Of a DNA stretch of 64,000 nucleotides, positions 58,001 through 64,000 are shown in pieces; within the stretch, counting starts at the first letter, position 1; the number at the start of each line of letters is the position of its first letter. Below the pieces are notes generated by a model that did not search any database, was not told where the DNA came from, and saw only the letters and a program-made list of their open reading frames with translations. Source of the stretch: Enterobacter mori (GTDB lineage Bacteria; Pseudomonadota; Gammaproteobacteria; Enterobacterales; Enterobacteriaceae). The stretch lies in contig NZ_CP104285.1 in the NCBI RefSeq assembly GCF_025244905.1, positions 2,666,001 to 2,730,000 on the forward strand, written 5' to 3'. A program made the translations under genes and the position numbers.

Positions 58001-58963
58001 GTGACCATTGCTATTGTCATAGGCACACATGGTTGGGCTGCTGAGCAGCTACTCAAAACGGCAGAGATGCTGTTGGGCGAGCAGGAAAACGTCGGCTGGA
58101 TCGATTTCGTTCCCGGTGAAAACGCCGAGACGCTGATAGAGAAGTACAACGCTCAACTCGCGAAGCTGGATACCAGCAAAGGCGTGCTGTTTCTCGTCGA
58201 TACATGGGGCGGCAGCCCGTTTAATGCTGCCAGCCGCATTGTCGTCGATAAAGAGCACTATGAAGTTGTCGCCGGGGTGAATATCCCAATGCTGGTGGAA
58301 ACCTTCATGGCGCGCGACGACAACCCGAGCTTCGATGAACTGGTGGCCCTGGCGGTGGAAACCGGGCGTGAAGGCGTTAAGGCGCTGAAAGCGCAACCGG
58401 TTGAAAAACCAGCCCCGGTCGCGGCGGCACCGAAAGCTGCAGCCCCAGCGAAACCGATGGGTCCGAACGATTATATGGTCATCGGCCTTGCGCGTATTGA
58501 TGACCGTTTAATCCACGGCCAGGTGGCGACACGCTGGACCAAAGAGACCAACGTTCGCCGCATCATCGTCGTCAGTGACGAAGTGGCTGCGGATACCGTA
58601 CGTAAAACCCTTCTGACTCAGGTTGCCCCTCCAGGCGTTACCGCGCACGTGGTGGATGTGGCCAAGATGATCCGCGTCTACAACAACCCGAAATATGCGG
58701 GCGAGCGCGTGATGCTTCTGTTCACTAACCCAACAGACGTCGAGCGCATTGTTGAAGGCGGCGTGAAAATTACCTCCGTAAACATTGGTGGTATGGCTTT
58801 CCGTCAGGGCAAAACGCAGGTCAACAACGCGATTTCAGTTGATGAAAAAGATATTGAGGCATTCAACAAGCTGAATGCACGCGGTATTGAGCTGGAAGCC
58901 CGTAAGGTTTCCACGGATCAAAAACTGAAAATGATGGATTTGATCGGCAAAGTTGGGAAATAA
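58001..58963 (+). CDS. manX: Mannose PTS EIIAB component ManX
   Basis: ManX accepts phosphate from HPr and passes it to sugar carried by ManYZ. The 320-residue protein has an IIA domain (His10 in VIGTHGWAA), an alanine- and proline-rich linker around residues 133-155 and an IIB domain with the active histidine in IDDRLIHGQVATRW. The start is GTG, preceded by GGAGG. First gene of manXYZ, repressed by Mlc and activated by CRP in E. coli; both sites are visible upstream. Confidence 0.97.
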   Translation: MTIAIVIGTHGWAAEQLLKTAEMLLGEQENVGWIDFVPGENAETLIEKYNAQLAKLDTSKGVLFLVDTWGGSPFNAASRIVVDKEHYEVVAGVNIPMLVETFMARDDNPSFDELVALAVETGREGVKALKAQPVEKPAPVAAAPKAAAPAKPMGPNDYMVIGLARIDDRLIHGQVATRWTKETNVRRIIVVSDEVAADTVRKTLLTQVAPPGVTAHVVDVAKMIRVYNNPKYAGERVMLLFTNPTDVERIVEGGVKITSVNIGGMAFRQGKTQVNNAISVDEKDIEAFNKLNARGIELEARKVSTDQKLKMMDLIGKVGK

Positions 58964-59010
58964 GCCCGCGCCGGTTTTTCACATAAAGCTTATGCAATAG
59001 GAGAAGTACA

Positions 59011-59811
59011 ATGGAGATTACCACTCTTCAGATTGTGCTGGTGTTCGTCGTCGCATGTATTGCGGGTATGGAATCCGTACTTGATGAATTTCAGTTCCAC
59101 CGTCCGCTGGTGGCCTGTACGTTGATCGGTGCCGTTCTCGGTGATATGAAAACCGGTATCATCATCGGTGGTACCCTGGAAATGATCGCCCTCGGCTGGA
59201 TGAACATCGGTGCAGCGGTTGCGCCCGATGCCGCGCTGGCATCGATTATCTCAACCGTTCTGGTTATTGCCGGTCATCAAAGTATTGGTGCCGGTATCGC
59301 CCTGGCAATCCCACTGGCTGCAGCAGGCCAGGTTCTGACCATTATCGTGCGTACTATCACCGTTGCCTTCCAGCACGCGGCGGATAAGGCGGCCGAAAAC
59401 GGCAACCTGACGGCGCTATCCTGGATCCACGTGTCGTCCCTGTTCCTGCAGGCGATGCGTATCGCGATCCCGGCGGTTATCGTGGCGATCTCTGTCGGTA
59501 CGAGTGAAGTCCAGAGCATGCTGAACGCCATTCCAGAAGTGGTCACCGGCGGTCTGAACATTGCGGGCGGCATGATCGTGGTTGTCGGTTACGCGATGGT
59601 CATCAACATGATGCGCGCAGGCTACCTGATGCCGTTCTTCTACCTCGGCTTCGTGACCGCAGCCTTCACCAACTTCAACCTGGTTGCTCTGGGTGTGATT
59701 GGTGCAGTGATGGCGATTCTCTACATCCAGCTCAGCCCGAAATATAACCGCGTCGCGGGTGCCCCAGCGCAGGCTGCTGGTAACAACGATCTCGATAACG
59801 AACTGGACTAG
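59011..59811 (+). CDS. manY: Mannose PTS EIIC component ManY
   Basis: ManY is one of two membrane subunits forming the mannose/glucose/glucosamine channel. The 266-residue protein is highly hydrophobic and nearly identical to E. coli ManY, with GDMKTGIIIGGTLEMIALGW and GAGIALAIPLAAAGQ. ManY and ManZ together are also used by some bacteriocins and by phage lambda DNA as an entry route. It lies 47 bases after manX. Confidence 0.97.
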   Translation: MEITTLQIVLVFVVACIAGMESVLDEFQFHRPLVACTLIGAVLGDMKTGIIIGGTLEMIALGWMNIGAAVAPDAALASIISTVLVIAGHQSIGAGIALAIPLAAAGQVLTIIVRTITVAFQHAADKAAENGNLTALSWIHVSSLFLQAMRIAIPAVIVAISVGTSEVQSMLNAIPEVVTGGLNIAGGMIVVVGYAMVINMMRAGYLMPFFYLGFVTAAFTNFNLVALGVIGAVMAILYIQLSPKYNRVAGAPAQAAGNNDLDNELD

Positions 59812-59823
59812 CAGGTGAGCGAA

Positions 59824-60675
59824 ATGGTTGATATGACAAAAACTACCACTGAGAAAAAACTCACTCCGAGTGATATTCGTGGCGTGTTCATTCGTTCTAA
59901 CCTGTTCCAGGGTTCATGGAACTTCGAACGTATGCAGGCGCTGGGCTTCTGCTTCTCTATGGTACCGGCAATCAAACGCCTGTATCCGGAAAACAACGAA
60001 GCACGTCGTCAGGCGATTAAGCGTCACCTGGAATTCTTTAACACCCACCCTTACGTCGCAGCCCCGGTTCTTGGGGTGACACTGGCGATGGAAGAACAGC
60101 GTGCGAACGGCGCAGAGATTGACGATGGTGCTATCAACGGTATCAAAGTCGGCCTGATGGGGCCGCTGGCCGGTGTCGGTGACCCGATCTTCTGGGGCAC
60201 CGTCCGTCCGGTCTTCGCCGCACTGGGTGCCGGTATCGCAATGAGCGGCAGCCTGCTTGGCCCACTGCTGTTCTTCATCCTCTTCAACGCAGTACGTCTG
60301 CTGACCCGTTACTACGGCGTGGCTTACGGCTACCGTAAAGGCGTGGATATCGTTAAGGACATGGGCGGCGGCTTCCTGCAAAAACTGACAGAGGGGGCGT
60401 CAATCCTCGGCCTGTTTGTGATGGGGGCATTGGTTAACAAGTGGACGCACGTGAACATCCCGCTGGTGGTCTCCACCATCACCGGTCAGGATGGCCAGAC
60501 GCGTGTGACTACCGTGCAGACAATCCTGGACCAGCTGATGCCGGGCCTGGTACCGCTGCTGCTGACCTTCGCCTGTATGTGGCTGCTGCGTAAGAAAGTG
60601 AACCCGCTGTGGATCATCGTTGGCTTCTTCGTCATCGGTATCGCGGGCTACGCTGTCGGTCTGCTCGGCCTGTAA
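59824..60675 (+). CDS. manZ: Mannose PTS EIID component ManZ
   Basis: ManZ is the EIID membrane subunit of the mannose PTS. The 283-residue protein matches E. coli ManZ (DIRGVFIRSNLFQGSWNFER, GLMGPLAGVGDPIFWGTVRP). The ATG at 59824 is used because AGGTGA is correctly spaced before it; an in-frame GTG nine bases upstream overlaps this ribosome site. It lies 12 bases after manY. Confidence 0.96.
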   Translation: MVDMTKTTTEKKLTPSDIRGVFIRSNLFQGSWNFERMQALGFCFSMVPAIKRLYPENNEARRQAIKRHLEFFNTHPYVAAPVLGVTLAMEEQRANGAEIDDGAINGIKVGLMGPLAGVGDPIFWGTVRPVFAALGAGIAMSGSLLGPLLFFILFNAVRLLTRYYGVAYGYRKGVDIVKDMGGGFLQKLTEGASILGLFVMGALVNKWTHVNIPLVVSTITGQDGQTRVTTVQTILDQLMPGLVPLLLTFACMWLLRKKVNPLWIIVGFFVIGIAGYAVGLLGL

Positions 60676-60706
60676 GGAATGACCTAATACCCTGACGGGT
60701 ATATAC

Positions 60707-60733
60707 ACCGGGGGCTTGCCCCCGGTCTTTTTA
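60707..60733 (+). terminator. Intrinsic terminator after manXYZ
   Basis: ACCGGGGG-CTTG-CCCCCGGT is a perfect 8-bp stem with a 4-base loop, followed by CTTTTTAT. It ends the manXYZ operon 13 bases before yobD. Confidence 0.9.
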
Positions 60734-60745
60734 TCTGGAGGATGA

Positions 60746-61204
60746 ATGACTGTCACGGACATCGTACTGGTTTTATTTATTGTTGCCCTTATGGCTTACG
60801 CGATCTATGACGAGTTCATCATGCCCCGCCGTCACGGCGAGACGCTGCTTTCCCTTTCCCTTCTGCGACGCGGGCGCGTTGATGGGTTCATCTTCGCGGG
60901 CCTCATCGTCATTCTGATTTACAACAACGTAACCAGCAACGGTGCACTATTAACCACATGGTTATTATGTGCGCTGGCATTAATGGCGATTTACCTGTTC
61001 TGGATCCGCTCGCCAAAGCTCATTTTTAAAAAACACGGATTCTTCTTCGCCAATGTCTGGATAGAATATAACCGTATTAAAGAGATGAATTTATCCGAAG
61101 ACGGTGTGTTGGTAATGCAATTAGAACAGCGTCGTCTGCTGATTCGGGTCAAGAATATTGATGACCTTGAAAAGATATCCAGGTTACTCCTTAAAACTCA
61201 ATAA
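60746..61204 (+). CDS. yobD: DUF986 inner-membrane protein YobD
   Basis: A 152-residue protein with about three hydrophobic helices ([51 protein letters not shown]) and a cytoplasmic C-terminal part ([20 protein letters not shown]). It matches E. coli YobD; function unknown. It lies between manZ and mntP, as in E. coli. Confidence 0.92.
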   Translation: MTVTDIVLVLFIVALMAYAIYDEFIMPRRHGETLLSLSLLRRGRVDGFIFAGLIVILIYNNVTSNGALLTTWLLCALALMAIYLFWIRSPKLIFKKHGFFFANVWIEYNRIKEMNLSEDGVLVMQLEQRRLLIRVKNIDDLEKISRLLLKTQ

Positions 61205-61211
61205 GTTATTA

Positions 61212-61229
61212 TTATAGCATCGGCTATAA
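61212..61229. promoter_or_regulatory. MntR operator 1 upstream of mntP
   Basis: TTATAGC-ATCG-GCTATAA is a perfect dyad that fits the MntR box (ATAGC-N4-GCTAT). E. coli mntP is activated by MntR with manganese. Its centre is 41 bases from that of the second site, close to four helix turns. Confidence 0.72.
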
Positions 61230-61252
61230 AGTACGATATTCGCGTGCAGACA

Positions 61253-61270
61253 ATATAGCCGTTGCTATAT
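61253..61270. promoter_or_regulatory. MntR operator 2 upstream of mntP
   Basis: ATATAGC-CGTT-GCTATAT is a second perfect dyad of the same type. The pair lies on the same face of the helix, which suggests cooperative binding. Both lie about 100-180 bases upstream of the likely mntP promoter. Confidence 0.72.
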
Positions 61271-61367
61271 CCATCCTCTTCTTAACTTATATTTATTAAC
61301 GATATTTTCACGCATAAATCTAAATGAAAATCGTTATCAGAAAAGCAGCTAAATTAAGCCTGCTTCG

Positions 61368-61395
61368 TTGTTGTTTTATATTCTCAAAATATGTT
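61368..61395 (+). promoter_or_regulatory. Candidate mntP promoter
   Basis: TTGTTG (61368-61373), 16 bases, TATGTT (61390-61395). Transcription would begin near 61402, just before the riboswitch aptamer. The boxes are weak, which suits a promoter needing MntR activation. Confidence 0.5.
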
Positions 61396-61404
61396 AAGGT
61401 TGCG

Positions 61405-61560
61405 CCCGTCGTTGGGGAGTAGCCGATTTCCTGTTCTCAGGAAATGTACGTGTCAACATACTCGTTGAAAAACGTGGCGCGTACGGATCGCTTTCAGCAC
61501 ATTTCAGGTGTGTTGCGATCAGGCGAGACCATAGATACATCAACTGCTGTTTACTGGGGG
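61405..61560 (+). ncRNA. yybP-ykoY manganese riboswitch in the mntP leader
   Basis: The leader begins with GTTGGGGAGTAGCCGATTTC and ends with AACTGCTGTTTACTGGGGGC, which are the conserved features of the yybP-ykoY aptamer that precedes mntP in E. coli. Mn2+ binding favours mntP expression, adding RNA control to MntR control. Boundaries are approximate. Confidence 0.88.
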
Positions 61561-61601
61561 CAGTGATGTGTCATATGGATATCCCCGGTCTGGACGCTGT
61601 T

Positions 61602-62168
61602 ATGAACATCTCCGCTACGATCCTTCTTGCTTTTGGCATGTCCATGGACGCATTTGCTGCTTCCATCGGAAAAGGCGCCACGCTCCACAAACCTAAATTC
61701 TCAGAAGCCCTGCGTACCGGCCTGATTTTTGGTGCTATCGAAACGCTAACGCCGCTTATTGGCTGGGGACTGGGGATGCTCGCCAGCCAGTTCGTGCTGG
61801 AGTGGAACCACTGGATTGCATTCGTCCTGCTGGTGTTCCTGGGGGGGAGAATGGTTATCGAGGGTTTTCGCGGTAACAGCGATGAAGATGATGAGCCACA
61901 GCATCGCCACGGCTTCTGGCTGCTGGTCACCACGGCGATTGCCACCAGCCTCGATGCCATGGCGGTCGGTGTCGGTCTGGCGTTCCTGCAGGTCAATATT
62001 GTTGCAACTGCACTGGCCATCGGCTGCGCTACGTTAATTATGTCAACGCTGGGGATGATGGTGGGTCGGTTTATCGGCCCGCTGCTGGGCAAGCGAGCCG
62101 AAATTTTGGGCGGTATCGTGTTAATCGGTATTGGCGCTCAAATCCTCTGGGCGCATTTCGCCGGTTAA
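61602..62168 (+). CDS. mntP: Manganese exporter MntP
   Basis: MntP exports Mn2+ and protects from its toxicity. The 188-residue protein has six membrane helices in two repeats with conserved acidic residues ([31 protein letters not shown]). The start at 61602 gives the E. coli N-terminus and length; in-frame ATG codons at 61566 and 61575 lie next to the riboswitch GGGGGC and could be used instead. Its stop overlaps the convergent rlmA stop by 4 bases. Confidence 0.92.
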   Translation: MNISATILLAFGMSMDAFAASIGKGATLHKPKFSEALRTGLIFGAIETLTPLIGWGLGMLASQFVLEWNHWIAFVLLVFLGGRMVIEGFRGNSDEDDEPQHRHGFWLLVTTAIATSLDAMAVGVGLAFLQVNIVATALAIGCATLIMSTLGMMVGRFIGPLLGKRAEILGGIVLIGIGAQILWAHFAG

Positions 62169-62980
62169 ACCTCGCGCTGCCAGACGTGGATACTGAAATC
62201 AGTCTGGCAGCGAAAAACGGTCTGCTTTGATAACGTTTCCCACACCTCTGGTTTTGCCCGCCATGCGAACGGCGTCATCTGCAGCAACGCTACGGCCTCC
62301 TCCCCATTGAGATCCATTTCATACGCCACAGTGTGTTCCTGTTGCAGCATAAAACCCGGCAGCTGTTCAGAGTGAGGCGCGTGCAAACGTACTTCGTCGT
62401 AAATCAGCCCTTTCAATTCCATCAGATGCCGTGGTCCTGGCGTGACGGTGATCACCCAGCCACCCGGTTTCACCACGCGCGCCAGCTCTTCCGCTTTGCA
62501 GGGAGCATAGATACGGATAATAGCGTCCATGCTGGCGTCGTCAAACGGCAGCCGGTGGCTGGATGCCACACAAAACGTCACGGCAGAATAGCGTTTTGCC
62601 GCCGCGCGAATCGCCACTTTTGCCACATCCAGACCAAACGTCTCCGCGCCCTTCTCGCGGGCAATCTCTGCAAACGTTGCCGTGTAGTAGCCTTCGCCAC
62701 AGCCGATATCCAGCACAGCGGTAGCATTATCAGGCAGGTGATGCGCCAGTAACTGTGCAACGGTATCACGAAGCGGCTGGTAATGTCCTGCATCCAGAAA
62801 CGCACGGCGCGCCTGCATCATCTCTGCACTATCACCCGGATCGCGGGAGCGCTTGTGCTGCACAGGGAGAAGATTCACGTACCCTTCCTTCGCCATATCA
62901 AACTGATGTCCCTGCGGACAGGTAAAGCTTTTCTCTGAGCGCAGCAGACGCGCATGGCAAAGGGGACAACTGAAGGACAT
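62165..62980 (-). CDS. rlmA: 23S rRNA (guanine-745-N1)-methyltransferase RlmA
   Basis: RlmA methylates G745 of 23S rRNA using S-adenosylmethionine. The 271-residue protein begins with a zinc finger (CPLCHARL and CPQGHQFD: Cys5, Cys8, Cys21, His25) and has the SAM motif [17 protein letters not shown]. The ATG at 62980 has GGAG upstream and gives the family N-terminus MSFSCPLC; the longer in-frame extension is unlikely. It is convergent with mntP. Confidence 0.94.
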   Translation of the reverse strand: MSFSCPLCHARLLRSEKSFTCPQGHQFDMAKEGYVNLLPVQHKRSRDPGDSAEMMQARRAFLDAGHYQPLRDTVAQLLAHHLPDNATAVLDIGCGEGYYTATFAEIAREKGAETFGLDVAKVAIRAAAKRYSAVTFCVASSHRLPFDDASMDAIIRIYAPCKAEELARVVKPGGWVITVTPGPRHLMELKGLIYDEVRLHAPHSEQLPGFMLQQEHTVAYEMDLNGEEAVALLQMTPFAWRAKPEVWETLSKQTVFRCQTDFSIHVWQREV

Positions 62981-63048
62981 GACAACTCCGGGGGCATAAA
63001 CCAAAGGGCGAAGTGTACCGCTATTCGCCCGTCTTATAAACGCCTGGG

Positions 63049-64000
63049 TTAACGCATGACGATAAGGTGGGCAGAATCCGCCGGTAGACCATCCGGTCTC
63101 ACATTCTCCAGACGCAGCACGTTGCCCATAATTTCGCTGAACACCGGCGCGGAGACGGCACCGCCGTAGTAGGCGCCGTTTTGAGGATCGTTAATGACAA
63201 CCACCAGCGCAAAGCGCGGATCGCTGGCAGGCGCAACGCCAGCAGTATAGGCGACATATTTATCGACATATTTCCCGCCGTCATCAATCTTCTTCGCCGT
63301 CCCGGTTTTCACCGCCACGCGATAATCACGCACTGCGGCCTTAACACCGCCGCCACCCGGCAGTGCAACGCTTTCCATCATATGTTCGACTTCATGCGCA
63401 ATCGCCTCTGGCATCACCCGGTGCCCCATAACGGGAGGATCAATGCGGGTAATAGAGAGTGGGCGCTCAAGACCAAAGCCACCGATAGTGGCGTAAACAT
63501 GCGCCAGTTGAAGCGGCGTAACCATCAGGCCATAGCCGAATGCAAACGTCGCCCTGTCGAGCTGGCTCCAGAATTTACGCTGTGGCAATAGCCCCGCACT
63601 TTCCCCCGTTAAGCCAAGGCCAGTGTTTGTGCCGAAACCAAAGTTTCGGTAGGTATCGATGAGGTGCTGGACCGGCATCGCAAGAGAGAGGCGTGATACG
63701 CCCGTATCGCTCGATTTTTGCAGAATGCCGGTCATCGTCAGTTCCGGGTAGTAGCCCACATCGCGGATACGGTGCCCATCAAGCGTGTACGGGTGGGTGT
63801 CAATCACGCTGTCCGGCTGTACCAGCCCCTGCTGCAGCGCCGTCATCAGCACCAGCGGTTTGACGGTCGAACCCGGTTCGAAGGTATCGCTGATCGCACG
63901 ATTACGAAAATCGTTTAACGTCGCCCCTTCCCGGTTGTTAGGGTTAAAATCCGGATAGCTTGCCATCGCAAGAATTTCGCCCGTCTGAATATTGATTAAT
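63049..64000 (-). CDS. Second FtsI-like penicillin-binding protein (PBP3 paralogue), partial
   Basis: The C-terminal transpeptidase domain of a class B penicillin-binding protein, open to the window edge. Counting from MASYPDF, SxxK is STVK at 33-36 and KTG at 220-222; the SxN position reads SSD at 85-87. The spacing (52 and 135 residues) equals E. coli FtsI (Ser307, Ser359, Lys494), so the frame is intact. Its place beside rlmA, far from the mraY/ftsI cluster, matches the Salmonella PBP3 paralogue (PBP3SAL) used for division in acid. The aspartate in the SxN motif is unusual. The N-terminal part is outside the window. Confidence 0.85.
   Translation of the reverse strand, partial: LINIQTGEILAMASYPDFNPNNREGATLNDFRNRAISDTFEPGSTVKPLVLMTALQQGLVQPDSVIDTHPYTLDGHRIRDVGYYPELTMTGILQKSSDTGVSRLSLAMPVQHLIDTYRNFGFGTNTGLGLTGESAGLLPQRKFWSQLDRATFAFGYGLMVTPLQLAHVYATIGGFGLERPLSITRIDPPVMGHRVMPEAIAHEVEHMMESVALPGGGGVKAAVRDYRVAVKTGTAKKIDDGGKYVDKYVAYTAGVAPASDPRFALVVVINDPQNGAYYGGAVSAPVFSEIMGNVLRLENVRPDGLPADSAHLIVMR

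Overview
The window looks like a chromosomal segment of an Enterobacter-type enterobacterium (Enterobacter cloacae complex or a close relative). Most proteins can be recognised as close homologues of E. coli or Salmonella housekeeping proteins (MinCDE, FadR, FadD, Rnd, ManXYZ, DsbB, DadA/DadX, SdaA and others), the core genes are G+C rich, and intergenic gaps carry enterobacterial REP-type doublets. The gene order minCDE - rnd - fadD is one I remember from Salmonella and differs from E. coli K-12, where the two blocks are far apart.

Region 1 (1-6089, minus strand) is the envelope-complex end of a type VI secretion operon: an SH3-like lipoprotein, tssJ, tssK, tssL and the N-terminal 812 codons of tssM, which runs off the left edge. 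About 1 kb of A+T-rich DNA (6090-7093) separates it from a YdeP-type molybdopterin oxidoreductase and its LysR-family neighbour.

Region 2 (10311-15614) is the most notable find: an A+T-rich two-gene island on the minus strand encoding a P-loop ATPase (rdrA) and a very large adenosine-deaminase-fold protein (rdrB). Order, sizes and motifs match the RADAR anti-phage system. A 36-bp palindrome sits directly upstream of rdrA and may control it.

Region 3 (15615-28020) is accessory metabolism: a PhnD-like protein and a fatty acid desaturase overlapping by 8 bases, a divergent GlxA-type regulator, a second GAPDH, an MFS exporter divergent from an AraC regulator, periplasmic trehalase, a complete IS110/IS1111-type element, and a Fur-boxed TonB-dependent siderophore receptor.

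Region 4 (28000-64000) is conserved enterobacterial core: ymgE, ycgR, emtA, ldcA, cvrA, dadX-dadA, ycgB, fadR, nhaB, dsbB, ycgN, ycgM, ycgL, minCDE, rnd, fadD, yeaY, tsaB, yoaA, yoaB, yoaH, pabB, nudL, sdaA, pdeD, yoaE, manXYZ, yobD, mntP, rlmA and the C-terminal part of a second FtsI-like penicillin-binding protein. Several control sites can be read here: a FliA promoter for ycgR, a CRP site at dadA, a FadR operator at fadD, a LexA box between yoaA and yoaB, CRP and Mlc sites at manX, and a double MntR operator plus yybP-ykoY riboswitch at mntP.

All functional calls come from reading the sequence and from remembered family knowledge; no database search was run.
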